Both the position numbers and the translations under genes were made by a program. Positions 15,343-24,429 of a stretch of 37,408 nucleotides of DNA are shown here, in pieces. Location of the stretch: positions 1 to 37,408 of the forward strand of contig JAKKUQ010000015.1 of assembly GCA_021890755.1 (NCBI GenBank). The letters are read 5' to 3'. The stretch's first letter is position 1. Each line of letters begins with the position of its first letter. Below the pieces are notes generated by a model. The model searched no databases, had not been told where the DNA came from, and saw nothing but the letters and a program-made list of their open reading frames with translations. The stretch is from Thermosediminibacteraceae bacterium. Its GTDB lineage: Bacteria > Bacillota > Thermosediminibacteria > Thermosediminibacterales > Thermosediminibacteraceae.

Positions 15343-16091
15343 TACTGGTGCTCGCAGGGACCGAGGAGGGGAGGAAACTTTCCGAAAACCTGTATAAAAT
15401 GGGTCTTAATGTAATGGCCAGCGTCGTTTCCGAATACGGCAAAAGCCTTCTTGACCGTAAGTTGAAGGCAAGGGCCGGTCCACTGAACGAAAAGGAATTG
15501 GGCCAACTTATTGAAATACACGATATAAAAATATTAATTGACGCAACCCACCCCTTTGCCGCTGACATAAGCAGGACAGCCATGAAGGTGTGCTCAGAAA
15601 AAAAAGTGAGGTACATCAGGTTTGAAAGGGAAAGCGCCGATGTGGACCTGCCGGGCGTGATAAAGGTTGATTCCTTCGAAGAGGCCAGGATGAAAGCGGA
15701 GGGATTTGACTCCATATTCCTCACCACGGGAAGCAGGAATCTTCACGTTTTTTCCGATTTAAAGGAAAGAGGGAAGAAGCTCAAAGTCCGGGTTCTTCCG
15801 TGCAGCGAAGTCATCAAAAAATGCGAAGAATTAGGCTTTTTGCCCGACGAGATAATAGCCGCCAAGGGCCCTTTCAGCGAAGAGATGAATTACATCATGT
15901 TCAGGGATTTCAAAGCAGAAGTGGTCGTGACAAAAGAAAGCGGGCCCACGGGAGGGGTGTTGGAGAAAATTAAAGCGTGCAGAAGGCTCCAAATCCCGTT
16001 AATCGTTATTAGACGGCCCTGCCTTTCTTATCCTGTGGTGGTGCGGAATATGGAAGAACTGTTAAAGGAGATGGGACCTGAAATGGGATAG
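15339..16091 (+). CDS. cbiJ: Cobalt-precorrin-6A reductase CbiJ
   Basis: The product is 250 residues. It starts MILVLAGTEEGRKL and carries LIDATHPFAADISRTA near residue 64 and VVTKESGPTGGVLEKI near 190, the hallmarks of CobK/CbiJ. It reduces cobalt-precorrin-6A with a nicotinamide cofactor. The ATG overlaps the cbiH stop. The end at 16089-16091 overlaps the region that should hold the start of hemA, where the reading frame is unusual. Confidence 0.94.
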   Translation: MILVLAGTEEGRKLSENLYKMGLNVMASVVSEYGKSLLDRKLKARAGPLNEKELGQLIEIHDIKILIDATHPFAADISRTAMKVCSEKKVRYIRFERESADVDLPGVIKVDSFEEARMKAEGFDSIFLTTGSRNLHVFSDLKERGKKLKVRVLPCSEVIKKCEELGFLPDEIIAAKGPFSEEMNYIMFRDFKAEVVVTKESGPTGGVLEKIKACRRLQIPLIVIRRPCLSYPVVVRNMEELLKEMGPEMG

Positions 16092-17338
16092 GCGAGATCT
16101 TCCTCGTAGGAGTGGACCACCGGGCGCCGGTGGAAGTTAGGGAAAAGGTAGCCGTAAGGAAGGGTGATATAAAGGATTGCCTTTTAAGGATAAAGGCGAT
16201 TTCCGGTCTGAAAGAGGTGGTTTTGCTCTCTACCTGCAACAGGACCGAATTTTACGCGGTCATGGAAGATTCAGTAAGACCCGGGGCAATGGAATTTTTT
16301 AAACTTTCGGGCGGAGATTACGAAGAAATTTCCCGTTATATATACGTTCACGAAGGGGAAAAAGCGGTGAGGCATCTTTTCAGGGTGGCCTGCGGGTTGG
16401 AATCGATGGTCGTTGGAGAAGACCAGATTTTAGGGCAGGTGAAGGAGGCCTGGGAATGGTCTAAAGAATCACAAAGCTCTGGCAAAGTTTTAAACAGGCT
16501 TTTTCTTGATGCGGTGACCCTGGGAAAAAAGGCGAGGAGCGAAGTCAAAATATCGGACGTGCCCCTTTCGGTGAGTTATATAGCTGTAAGATTTATAGAG
16601 GAATACTTCGGAAGTCTTGAGGGGAAGAAGGTCTTCGTCCTCGGCACAGGCAAGACCGGCAGGATAACGATTAAAAACCTTATCCAGAAGGGTGTAGGGG
16701 AAGTTTTTGTAACCAGCAGGACATGGGAAAGAGCTTTGGCGCTAAAAGAGGAAATACCCGAAGTCTACCTGGTGCCTTACGAGGAAAAATACCGGGCTAT
16801 GGCCAGTTGCCAGATTGTTATAAGCGCCAGCGGAGCACCGCACTATACCGTGGACTGCGAGAAGTTCGCACAAATTTATACGGGAGGAGGCGTAGCTTTT
16901 TTGGACCTATCCGTACCCCGGGATATAGACCCCGAAATCGCCCGTTTGCCTAACGTCCAAATCTTTACCCTGGATGACCTCAAAAAAACCGCCGAGGAAA
17001 ACCAAAAAAAGAGGCTTTACCTCGCGAAAAAAATCGAGGAAATGGTAGATAGTGCCGTGAAGGATTACCTGAATTGGTTGAAAACTCTTCAGGTGGTGCC
17101 GGTAATAAGAAAGGTATCCGATTTTGCAAGAGCCGTGTGCGTTGAAGAATTCGAAAATTTGATCCGCAGACTTCAGAATGTGGACGACAAGGAAAAAAAG
17201 CAGATAAAAAGGGCCATGGAAAGGGTTTGTTCAAAAATGACTGCAGTTTACCTGGAGACGGTAAAGTACCTGGCAGAAAGGCAAAAATTCGACCCGGGGC
17301 TGGAGTTTCTCTTTACTGGGGGTGATGTCGACGGCTAA
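16088..17338 (+). CDS. hemA: Glutamyl-tRNA reductase HemA (start codon abnormal)
   Basis: HemA makes glutamate-1-semialdehyde from Glu-tRNA with NADPH. The catalytic Cys is in LSTCNRTEF, GMESMVVGEDQILGQ is the family block, and the NADPH site reads VFVLGTGKTGR. The first ATG/GTG/TTG in frame is GTG 16112, which would cut off the conserved first strand. The frame is open upstream and encodes GEIFLVGVDHRAPVE, as HemA should begin. The only candidate in place is ATA at 16088, and an in-frame TGA lies at 16079. So either ATA is used, or ATG mutated, or an indel has displaced the ATG at 16083. The coordinates given start at the ATA. Product about 416 residues. Confidence 0.85.
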   Translation: MGEIFLVGVDHRAPVEVREKVAVRKGDIKDCLLRIKAISGLKEVVLLSTCNRTEFYAVMEDSVRPGAMEFFKLSGGDYEEISRYIYVHEGEKAVRHLFRVACGLESMVVGEDQILGQVKEAWEWSKESQSSGKVLNRLFLDAVTLGKKARSEVKISDVPLSVSYIAVRFIEEYFGSLEGKKVFVLGTGKTGRITIKNLIQKGVGEVFVTSRTWERALALKEEIPEVYLVPYEEKYRAMASCQIVISASGAPHYTVDCEKFAQIYTGGGVAFLDLSVPRDIDPEIARLPNVQIFTLDDLKKTAEENQKKRLYLAKKIEEMVDSAVKDYLNWLKTLQVVPVIRKVSDFARAVCVEEFENLIRRLQNVDDKEKKQIKRAMERVCSKMTAVYLETVKYLAERQKFDPGLEFLFTGGDVDG

Positions 17339-18221
17339 AGTGGTGCGGGTGGGCACGAGGCAAAGCGAGCTTGCCCTGATTCAGACGGAAATCATAATCG
17401 GAAAACTTTTAGAATATTTTCCGGACTGGAAATTCGAAGTCGTTAAAATAAAGACAAAGGGGGACAGGATGGAGAAAGCCGACCTCAAGGAAATAGGAGG
17501 AAAAGGATTGTTCGTTAAGGAAATAGAAGAGGCTTTACTGAATGGAGAAATCGACTTTGCGGTCCACAGCATGAAAGACATGCCCTATGAAATACCGGAA
17601 GGCCTGGTTATAGCGGCCGTTTCGGAAAGGGAAGATCCCAGGGATGTTTTGATTTCGAAAAACAAAAAGACGGTGCAAGAACTGGGAGCTCATTCTAAAA
17701 TAGGCACTTCCAGCTTGAGGCGACAGGTTCAGCTAAAATCGCTCAGGTCTGACCTTGAGATAATCCCGTTGCGGGGAAATATTGCCACAAGGCTGAGAAA
17801 GATGGACGTACTTGGTTTAGACGGCATAGTCCTTGCCGCGGCAGGGCTCAAGCGCTTGAAAATGGAAGGCCTTATCGCGGAATATTTCTCCGTCCACGAA
17901 ATGGTGCCGGCCGTAGGGCAGGGAGCTCTTGCCGTGGAAACCAGAAAGGAAAGCGAATTCGAAAAGCTGTTAAAAAAAATAAATCACAAACCCACAGAAA
18001 TTTCGATTTGCGCGGAGCGGGAATTCATGAAAGCCCTCGGTGGAAGCTGCAATTTTCCGATAGGAGCCTACGCCAGGATTGAAGGCGGTAAAATAGTTCT
18101 CACCGGCATGGTGGAGAAAAACGGAATGGTAAAAAAAGCCACGATTTTCGGCGACATCGGAAATCCGAGAGAAGTGGGGGAAAATCTTGCGAAGTTGCTG
18201 GGTGATGAAAATGGCGGGTAA
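17325..18221 (+). CDS. hemC: Porphobilinogen deaminase HemC
   Basis: The product is 298 residues. It starts VRVGTRQSELALIQ, with VHSMKDMP near residue 83, GTSSLRRQVQL near 128 and GNIATRLRK near 150. The dipyrromethane-binding cysteine lies in GGSCNFPIGAYA near 240; a more usual reading is GGCxxPIG, so one residue is inserted before the Cys. It joins four porphobilinogens into hydroxymethylbilane. The start is ATG 17325, or GTG just before it, 14 bases inside the end of hemA, with TGGGGGTG upstream. Confidence 0.93.
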   Translation: MSTAKVVRVGTRQSELALIQTEIIIGKLLEYFPDWKFEVVKIKTKGDRMEKADLKEIGGKGLFVKEIEEALLNGEIDFAVHSMKDMPYEIPEGLVIAAVSEREDPRDVLISKNKKTVQELGAHSKIGTSSLRRQVQLKSLRSDLEIIPLRGNIATRLRKMDVLGLDGIVLAAAGLKRLKMEGLIAEYFSVHEMVPAVGQGALAVETRKESEFEKLLKKINHKPTEISICAEREFMKALGGSCNFPIGAYARIEGGKIVLTGMVEKNGMVKKATIFGDIGNPREVGENLAKLLGDENGG

Positions 18222-19719
18222 GGTTTATCTTGTGGGAGCTGGCCCTGGCGATGCGGGCCTTTTGACCCTGAGGGGGAAAGAATTGCTCAAAAAAGCCGAC
18301 GTGGTCCTCTACGACCGGCTGGTAAATCCAGAGATTCTGAAATTTGCAAGAGAAGATGCCGAGCTCATAGATGTGGGGAAATCGCCGGGTGAAATCCCCG
18401 TGCCGCAGGATGAAATTAATAAACTTCTTTTCGAAAAAGCTAGAGAAAACCGCTTTGTTGTCAGGCTAAAAGGAGGCGACCCATTCGTCTTCGGAAGGGG
18501 TAGCGAAGAGGCGCTTTATCTTGCGGAAAGGAAAATCCCTGTGGAAATCGTCCCCGGCATTACATCAGCCGTTGCAGTTCCGGCCTACGCGGGGGTTCCC
18601 GTAACCTGCCGGGGTTTTTGCTCCTCGTTTCATGTCTTTGCGGGAAGCGAATATGTGGCGGATAAATTCGACTGGAAGTGCATCTCGAAGCTCGAAGGTA
18701 CCCTGGTCTTTCTGATGGGTGTGAAAAATATAGATTACATCGCAAAAAATCTTATAGAAAATGGGAAAAACCCCCTGACCCCTTCGGCCATTACAATGTG
18801 GGGGACGACGGGGATGCAAAAGACGGTGGTCTCCAACCTTGCAAAAATAGCTGAAAAAGCCCAGAATGCAGGGATAGAAAACCCGGCGGTGCTCGTAGTC
18901 GGTGAAACCGTGAGTTTGAGGAAATATCTCAACTGGTTCGAGAAAAAACCCTTTTTTGGCAAAAGGATTTTATTCACGGGTAGTGGCGACGACTTTCCGC
19001 TTTTAAAAGAATTGGGGGCCCAGGTCATCAGCTGTCCCACCATTAAAATAGTATTTGATTTCGAGGAATCTCAAAAGGCCCTTGATAAGATGATGGATTC
19101 AGACCTCGTTATCTTTTCGAGTCCCAATGCGGTGAAGTCCATAGTATCCGCCATGAGAAAAACGGGGTTTGATGTAAGAAACCTGGCGAGGGCGACTTTG
19201 GCCGCGGTAGGGAAAAGGACCGCGGAAATATTGAAGGAAAACCTGCTTTTTCCGGAAATCCTGCCTGAAAAATACACATCCGGGGACCTTTTAAAGGCAA
19301 TTCCCCCCGCGAAAAGAGGGGGAAAAGCCCTTGTGATAACCTCCGACATCGGCGGAAAAGAGCTGGTAAAAGGGCTTGAGGATTTAGGTTACGAGGCTGT
19401 GAAAGTTGCCGCTTACAGAAATCTCCCCAATGCCGGTGAAAAATGGAGGATTTTAAAAGAGGCCGAAATGGGATTTGACGCGGCGGTTTTTACAAGCCCT
19501 TCGACCTTTATGTACCTTGAACAATTGATAGAAGACCTCTCTTTTCTTAAGGGGAAAACGATGATAATTTCAATAGGGCCCACCACGGCTAAAGCCATAG
19601 AAAAGAAAGGATTGAAAGTGGATTTGATGCCGGAAGAAAATACATTGGAAGGCATAGAAAAGGCCTTAATGGAGCTATGGATGGGGAGGGAAAGATATGC
19701 GGATTTTAAAAAGACCTAG
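18205..19719 (+). CDS. cobA-hemD: Fused uroporphyrinogen-III C-methyltransferase / uroporphyrinogen-III synthase (CobA-HemD)
   Basis: The product is 504 residues in two domains. Residues 1 to about 245 form the SUMT methylase, with [46 protein letters not shown] and IVPGITSA. The rest is a HemD domain, with [12 protein letters not shown] and the C-terminal [14 protein letters not shown]. HemD closes and inverts ring D of hydroxymethylbilane, and SUMT methylates C2 and C7 to give precorrin-2. The fusion is common in clostridia. The start ATG 18205 overlaps hemC by 17 bases; 18211 is also possible. Confidence 0.94.
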   Translation: MKMAGKVYLVGAGPGDAGLLTLRGKELLKKADVVLYDRLVNPEILKFAREDAELIDVGKSPGEIPVPQDEINKLLFEKARENRFVVRLKGGDPFVFGRGSEEALYLAERKIPVEIVPGITSAVAVPAYAGVPVTCRGFCSSFHVFAGSEYVADKFDWKCISKLEGTLVFLMGVKNIDYIAKNLIENGKNPLTPSAITMWGTTGMQKTVVSNLAKIAEKAQNAGIENPAVLVVGETVSLRKYLNWFEKKPFFGKRILFTGSGDDFPLLKELGAQVISCPTIKIVFDFEESQKALDKMMDSDLVIFSSPNAVKSIVSAMRKTGFDVRNLARATLAAVGKRTAEILKENLLFPEILPEKYTSGDLLKAIPPAKRGGKALVITSDIGGKELVKGLEDLGYEAVKVAAYRNLPNAGEKWRILKEAEMGFDAAVFTSPSTFMYLEQLIEDLSFLKGKTMIISIGPTTAKAIEKKGLKVDLMPEENTLEGIEKALMELWMGRERYADFKKT

Positions 19720-20674
19720 AAGGCTCAGGATGTCGGAAGGTATCAGGGATATGGTAAGAGAGACCGAGCTTTCGGTAAAGGACCTGGTCTATCCGATATT
19801 TGTGGTGCCTGGCCAGGGTGTAATTCAGGAAGTGAAGTTAATGCCCGGGGTTTTTCGTTACTCCGCCGACATGCTTTTGCCGGTGGCAAAAGAGTTAAAG
19901 AGCCTGGGCATACCTGCGGTATTGCTTTTCGGCGTGCCCGAAAAGAAGGATTCTACGGCGAGTGAAGCATTCTCGAACGATGGAGCCGTACAAAAAGCAA
20001 TTGCTACAATTAAGGATGCAGAGCCTTCGCTTGTCGTTGTCACCGATGTGTGCCTCTGCGCTTACACCGACCACGGTCACTGCGGTCTGATAAAGGGCGG
20101 TGTGGTGGACAACGACTCCACTTTGGATGTCCTGGCGAAAGTAGCCCTTTCCCGTGCCGCGGCCGGGGCCGATGTGGTGGCTCCCTCCGACATGATGGAT
20201 GGACGGGTGCTGGCTATAAGGACCGCTTTGGACGAAAGCGGATATACCAATGTTTCCATAATGGCCTACAGCGCTAAGTACGCCTCTGCATTTTACGGGC
20301 CGTTCAGGGAGGCGGCAGATTCTGCGCCGAAATTCGGAGACAGGAAGACTTATCAGATGGACCCCGCCAATTCGGACGAAGCGATAAGGGAAGTAGCACT
20401 GGATGTTGAAGAAGGGGCCGACATTGTGATGGTAAAGCCGGCGCTGGGGTACCTCGATATCATAAGGCGGGTGAAAGAGACATTTCCGGTGCCGGTTGCG
20501 GCCTACAGCGTAAGCGGCGAATACGCCATGATTAAGGCGGCGTCTGCTGCTGGGGCCATAGACGAAGAGAGGGCCGTTTTTGAGGTGCTTACTTGCATAA
20601 AAAGGGCAGGAGCCGACATGATAATAACCTATTTTGCCAGGGATGTGGCAAGATGGCTCTGTACTTTCCTTTGA
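19697..20674 (+). CDS. hemB: Delta-aminolevulinic acid dehydratase HemB
   Basis: The product is 325 residues. It carries the zinc-type cysteine cluster [14 protein letters not shown] near residue 116 and the two active-site lysines in AYSAKYAS near 194 and MVKPALGY near 248. It condenses two ALA to porphobilinogen. GGGAGGG at 19685-19691 precedes ATG 19697, which lies 23 bases inside the previous gene. The zinc ligands are intact, so this is a Zn-dependent enzyme. Confidence 0.95.
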   Translation: MRILKRPRRLRMSEGIRDMVRETELSVKDLVYPIFVVPGQGVIQEVKLMPGVFRYSADMLLPVAKELKSLGIPAVLLFGVPEKKDSTASEAFSNDGAVQKAIATIKDAEPSLVVVTDVCLCAYTDHGHCGLIKGGVVDNDSTLDVLAKVALSRAAAGADVVAPSDMMDGRVLAIRTALDESGYTNVSIMAYSAKYASAFYGPFREAADSAPKFGDRKTYQMDPANSDEAIREVALDVEEGADIVMVKPALGYLDIIRRVKETFPVPVAAYSVSGEYAMIKAASAAGAIDEERAVFEVLTCIKRAGADMIITYFARDVARWLCTFL

Positions 20675-21249
20675 TGATTAACCTGAAAGGGAAGAGGTGT
20701 CTTGTGGTGGGGGCCGGCGGTGTGGCCGCAAGAAAGGTAAAGTCGCTGCTCGAGTGCGAGGCTCAAGTCACGGTGGTTTCAAAAAAGGCCTGTTCGGACA
20801 TAGAGAAACTTGCACAAGAAGGGAAGATAAAATTAATAGAAAAAAGTTTTTCGCCTGAAGACCTCGATGGAAACTTTTTGGTCTTTGCCGCTTCGGACGA
20901 CCCGATTACCAACAGACTGGCGGCCATAGAGGCTGCAAAGAGGGGCATTCCGGTGAATGTGGCAGATAGCCCCGAGCTTTCCACATTTATCGTCCCGTCG
21001 TTTTTGCGAAAAGGTCACCTCACCATCTCCGTTTCTACAGGGGGGAAAAGTCCAAGGCTTGCAAGACGGCTGAAGGAATGGATTGAAAGTAATATACCTT
21101 CCGGTGTTGAAGAGCTCTTGTCAAAGCTTGAAAAGGAAAGGAGCTTTGTAAAAAAATCGGGGCTTTCCATGGTTGAAAAGGTCAATTTTTACGATGAAAT
21201 CATCGACAGGAGTGGAATTCTGAAGAAGAAGGGAGATATCGAAAATTGA
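20653..21249 (+). CDS. Precorrin-2 dehydrogenase (siroheme synthase N-terminal domain type)
   Basis: The product is 198 residues. The NAD-binding motif is [13 protein letters not shown] near residue 16, followed by [11 protein letters not shown] near 75 and [20 protein letters not shown] near 125. It corresponds to the dehydrogenase half of CysG/Met8 (also named SirC, YlnF or CysG-B). It oxidises precorrin-2 to sirohydrochlorin, the substrate of CbiX. The start ATG 20653 overlaps hemB. A start 60 bases earlier would duplicate hemB sequence in another frame. There is no methylase domain, since that activity is in the CobA-HemD fusion. Confidence 0.9.
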   Translation: MALYFPLMINLKGKRCLVVGAGGVAARKVKSLLECEAQVTVVSKKACSDIEKLAQEGKIKLIEKSFSPEDLDGNFLVFAASDDPITNRLAAIEAAKRGIPVNVADSPELSTFIVPSFLRKGHLTISVSTGGKSPRLARRLKEWIESNIPSGVEELLSKLEKERSFVKKSGLSMVEKVNFYDEIIDRSGILKKKGDIEN

Positions 21250-22532
21250 AGTCGAGAAGTCTTTTCGAGAGAGCTTTAGCTCTGATGCCAGGAGGAGTAA
21301 ATAGCCCCGTCAGGGCTTTCCGGGCCGTGGGAATGGACCCGGTTTTTATCAGGAGAGGTTACGGCAGCAGGATATGGGACGAGGACGGCAACGAATACAT
21401 AGACTACGTGCTCTCCTGGGGGCCCCTGATACTGGGCCATGCCCACCCCGATGTGGTTGAGGCCATAAAAAATCAGGTGGAAAAAGGGACCAGCTTCGGT
21501 GCGTGCACGGAAATAGAGGTGCTCCTTGCGGAAAAGATAGTGGAGAGTATTTCCTCGGTGGAAGTAGTGCGCCTTGTAAATTCCGGCACTGAAGCAACCA
21601 TGAGCGCCATCCGGTTGGCAAGGGGCTATACCAAGAGAAAATACGTGGTTAAATTTTCGGGCTGCTATCACGGCCACTCCGACGGCCTCCTGATAAAAGG
21701 GGGTTCTGGTCTTGTAACTTTTGGCGTGCCGGATTCGGCGGGGGTGCCCGAAGAAATTGCGGGCCTCACCATTGTAGCGCCTTACAACGACGAGGAGAAA
21801 GTAGCTGAAATTTTTGCCGAAAAAGGCGATGAAATAGCGGCTGTTATAGTGGAGCCGGTGGCGGGCAATATGGGAGTTGTACCGCCCAAGGAGGGGTTTT
21901 TGGAAGCTTTAAGGGAAATTACAAAAAAGTACGGAGCCTTACTGATATTCGATGAGGTGATAACAGGGTTCAGGCTGTCTTATTCCGGTGCCCAGGGTTA
22001 TTACGGCATAGAGCCGGACCTCACGACTCTCGGGAAAATCATAGGAGGGGGGCTCCCAGTGGGGGCCTACGGAGGCAGGGAGGATATAATGAGGCTGGTT
22101 TCTCCCGAAGGGCCGGTGTACCAGGCGGGGACCCTTTCGGGGAATCCCCTCGCCACTGCAGCCGGATACGCCACTTTGAAGGTGCTTTCAGAAAATCCCG
22201 GAATTTACGATAAAATGGATAGACTTGCTGAAAAACTTTGCCAGGGACTGAAGGACATTATGGAAAGGGCAAAAATCCCCGTCTTTATAAACAGGGCGGG
22301 GAGTATGTTGACGATGTTTTTTACCGGTGAAGAGGTCAAGGATTACGATTCGGCGTTAAAGGCAGACACTAAGATGTACGCCGCCTTTTTCAGGGAAATG
22401 TTGAAAAGAGGGGTGTACCTGCCGCCCTCCCAGTTTGAGGCCGTTTTTTTGAGCGCCGCCCACACCGAGGAGGACGTAGAAAAGACTTTGGAAGCCGCCG
22501 AGAGCGCCGCCGGAACTCTCAGAAAACTATAG
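21246..22532 (+). CDS. hemL: Glutamate-1-semialdehyde 2,1-aminomutase HemL
   Basis: The product is 428 residues. It starts with [13 protein letters not shown] and has [15 protein letters not shown] near residue 117, the phosphate-binding [18 protein letters not shown] and the PLP lysine in [18 protein letters not shown] near 265. It converts GSA to 5-aminolevulinate. TTG 21246 is the start, overlapping the previous stop by four bases. HemL closes the tetrapyrrole supply branch; no terminator follows it. Confidence 0.95.
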   Translation: MKSRSLFERALALMPGGVNSPVRAFRAVGMDPVFIRRGYGSRIWDEDGNEYIDYVLSWGPLILGHAHPDVVEAIKNQVEKGTSFGACTEIEVLLAEKIVESISSVEVVRLVNSGTEATMSAIRLARGYTKRKYVVKFSGCYHGHSDGLLIKGGSGLVTFGVPDSAGVPEEIAGLTIVAPYNDEEKVAEIFAEKGDEIAAVIVEPVAGNMGVVPPKEGFLEALREITKKYGALLIFDEVITGFRLSYSGAQGYYGIEPDLTTLGKIIGGGLPVGAYGGREDIMRLVSPEGPVYQAGTLSGNPLATAAGYATLKVLSENPGIYDKMDRLAEKLCQGLKDIMERAKIPVFINRAGSMLTMFFTGEEVKDYDSALKADTKMYAAFFREMLKRGVYLPPSQFEAVFLSAAHTEEDVEKTLEAAESAAGTLRKL

Positions 22533-22546
22533 GACTTGCAATAAAT

Positions 22547-22602
22547 CCGCCTTCCTTTCATAGATTCTAATTAGGTGAATTGTAGATTTGAAAGGAGGGC
22601 GG
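22547..22602 (+). promoter_or_regulatory. Long hairpin that buries the ribosome binding site of the amine oxidase gene
   Basis: CCGCCTTCCTTTCA (22547-22560) pairs along its whole 14 bases with TGAAAGGAGGGCGG (22589-22602), counting one G-T pair. The right arm contains the AAAGGAGGG of the next gene, whose GTG is at 22606. The loop is 28 bases and AT-rich. No T run follows, so it is not an ordinary terminator. Translation of the next gene should need this structure to open, by temperature, a ligand, a protein or ribosomes arriving from hemL. Confidence 0.6.
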
Positions 22603-22605
22603 ACC

Positions 22606-24348
22606 GTGCCCTACAATAGCGACCGATTTTCTGGGAAAGCCGAACTTCCCCCGTACATGCCCGACAATCCCACCGACGAAGAAAGACATGCGCTTTTATG
22701 GCATTCGTTAAAAAAAGGAGGCCGTCCTGAAGATATAGATGACGTCATAAGGGCCCTTGCGCCGCCGCCCGATGTCACCACTATTGCGCCACCCGGCCGC
22801 TTTAAAGGGATGAGAGTCGGTATAATCGGAGGAGGACAAGCGGGACTTGCTGCAGCCTTTGAACTTAGAAAACTGGGTTTTGACATCACGGTTTTCGAAG
22901 CATTGAAAAGAATCGGCGGGCGCTTTTATACCTATTATTTTGACGAAGAAGAAAGGTATTACGGCGAACTGGGAACCATGAGGTTTCCGGTCTCCCACGA
23001 AACCACCTGGCACTATATAAATCTGTTCGGGCTAAAGACCCGGCCCTTCGTCCAGAACAACCGGAATGCCATTTTGTACATAAGAGGCGAGAGGGCGAGG
23101 AACGACCCGGCGGGAAAAAGCATCATGGAAAGGATATACCCTAAATTTCACCTCTCCCCGAAGGAGAGGAACACGCCTCCTTCTGAACTTCAATTCTACA
23201 CCCTCGAATCCCCTCTCCTCAGAATGCCGAAAAAAGTAAGGCCTCAGCTGATCACCACTCGAGAAGATTACAGCCCCGAGATACTTTATTTCGACAGCCA
23301 GAGCGCCCGGGACATATTTGAGAAGGGGGGCTTGAGCCAAGAGGCCATAAACCTCATAGGGAGCCTATCGCCCTCCGTGAGTGCTTATCTTTACCACAAT
23401 TACATAGAAGTCCTCCGGGAGGCCTATGCGTACGATTTCGTCTTCCTTTACGAAATTGTGGGGGGCTCCGTAAAGCTTCCCCGTGCCTTTTACCGGTCCC
23501 TCATGAGCGAAAATCCCCCCGAATACGGCGGCATCCCCGGAAACCTTCTGGGAAAGGTCGCCTGGAAGAGCGGCGCCTACGTGGACGGGATATTCAGGAT
23601 GAGGCCCGACGGCAGGGTGACGGTGAGGTACAGGGACATGGATACGGGGGACCACCGGCAGGAGGACTTCGACTTCGTGGTGTGCGCCATCCCCTTTTCC
23701 ACCCTGCGCAATGCCAGAATAGATCCGCCCTTTTCACCGAGGAAGATGCAGGCCATCCGGGAACTCACCTATGCCCAGGCCCAGAAAAGCCTGATGTTCT
23801 GCAGGTTCCGCTTCTGGGAAAAGGGAGGCGTTGATGAGCGGATAATAGGGGGCGGGAGTTTCACGGACCTTCCCATATCCCAGATTTGGTACCCCTCGGA
23901 CCACGCGCGCCTCGAAAAGGCTGGAGATTACTCGAGTTGGGATTTTCGATACGGAACCTCTCCCGAGGAGCCGGGGGTGCTGCTGGCCTCGTACAACTTC
24001 ATCCAGGACGCGGTCAGGCTTGGGAATCTCCCCGAATTCATGGCCTTTGAAATAATAAAAAGGCAGGTGGAACAGGTCCACGGCCTTCCCTACCGGTATC
24101 TGGACGGCATAGCTTTGGGCTTCGCGAGGGTCCACTGGGACCGGGAGCCGGCCCATCTAGGAGCCTTTGCCTATTACATGCCCGAACAGAAGAGGCTGTT
24201 TTCCTACGCCGTGACCCTGCCGGAGTACGGCGGCCGGGTGTTTTTCGCCGGCGAGCACATTTCTGCCACTCACTCCTGGGCCAACGGCGCTTACAGGACA
24301 GCCCGGCAGGCGGCCCTGGACATCGCCAGGAATGCCTACAGGATTTAA
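22606..24348 (+). CDS. FAD-dependent amine oxidase family protein
   Basis: The product is 580 residues. About 70 residues precede the FAD-binding VGIIGGGQAGLAAAFELRKL at 71-90, and VFEALKRIGGRFYTY follows. The C terminus has FFAGEHISATHSWANGAYRT, the second flavin contact typical of L-amino-acid and monoamine oxidases. These enzymes oxidise amines or amino acids and pass electrons to oxygen or another acceptor; the substrate is not readable. The GTG start is set by AAAGGAGGG at 22591-22599. It follows hemL by about 70 bases and may be the last gene of the operon, although none of its motifs belongs to the cobalamin pathway. Confidence 0.8.
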   Translation: MPYNSDRFSGKAELPPYMPDNPTDEERHALLWHSLKKGGRPEDIDDVIRALAPPPDVTTIAPPGRFKGMRVGIIGGGQAGLAAAFELRKLGFDITVFEALKRIGGRFYTYYFDEEERYYGELGTMRFPVSHETTWHYINLFGLKTRPFVQNNRNAILYIRGERARNDPAGKSIMERIYPKFHLSPKERNTPPSELQFYTLESPLLRMPKKVRPQLITTREDYSPEILYFDSQSARDIFEKGGLSQEAINLIGSLSPSVSAYLYHNYIEVLREAYAYDFVFLYEIVGGSVKLPRAFYRSLMSENPPEYGGIPGNLLGKVAWKSGAYVDGIFRMRPDGRVTVRYRDMDTGDHRQEDFDFVVCAIPFSTLRNARIDPPFSPRKMQAIRELTYAQAQKSLMFCRFRFWEKGGVDERIIGGGSFTDLPISQIWYPSDHARLEKAGDYSSWDFRYGTSPEEPGVLLASYNFIQDAVRLGNLPEFMAFEIIKRQVEQVHGLPYRYLDGIALGFARVHWDREPAHLGAFAYYMPEQKRLFSYAVTLPEYGGRVFFAGEHISATHSWANGAYRTARQAALDIARNAYRI

Positions 24349-24364
24349 TTTAAATTTTTTTAAT

Positions 24365-24394
24365 TTAACATGTATATACATATAGACATATATA
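24365..24394 (+). promoter_or_regulatory. Promoter of the nag operon
   Basis: TTAACA (24365-24370) and TATATA (24389-24394) are separated by 18 bases, about 35 bases before nagR. A perfect palindrome, TGTATATACA (24371-24380), lies within the spacer. The start of the NagR operator overlaps the -10 element. Confidence 0.5.
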
Positions 24395-24409
24395 CCAATT
24401 GGTGGTATA
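24391..24409. promoter_or_regulatory. Probable NagR operator
   Basis: TATACCA (24391-24397), five bases and TGGTATA (24403-24409) form a perfect inverted repeat that covers the end of the promoter and the expected transcription start. The half-site TGGTATA resembles that of GntR/HutC regulators of amino sugar genes (NagR/DasR type). It lies 20 bases before nagR, so autoregulation and repression of nagRBA is the natural reading. Confidence 0.6.
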
Positions 24410-24429
24410 AATAAAGTGGGAGGGATTTT

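Noticed and set aside
22547-22602. Hairpin after hemL as an intrinsic terminator
   Set aside because: The right arm is followed by ACCGTGCCC and not by a T run, and it contains the next ribosome binding site.
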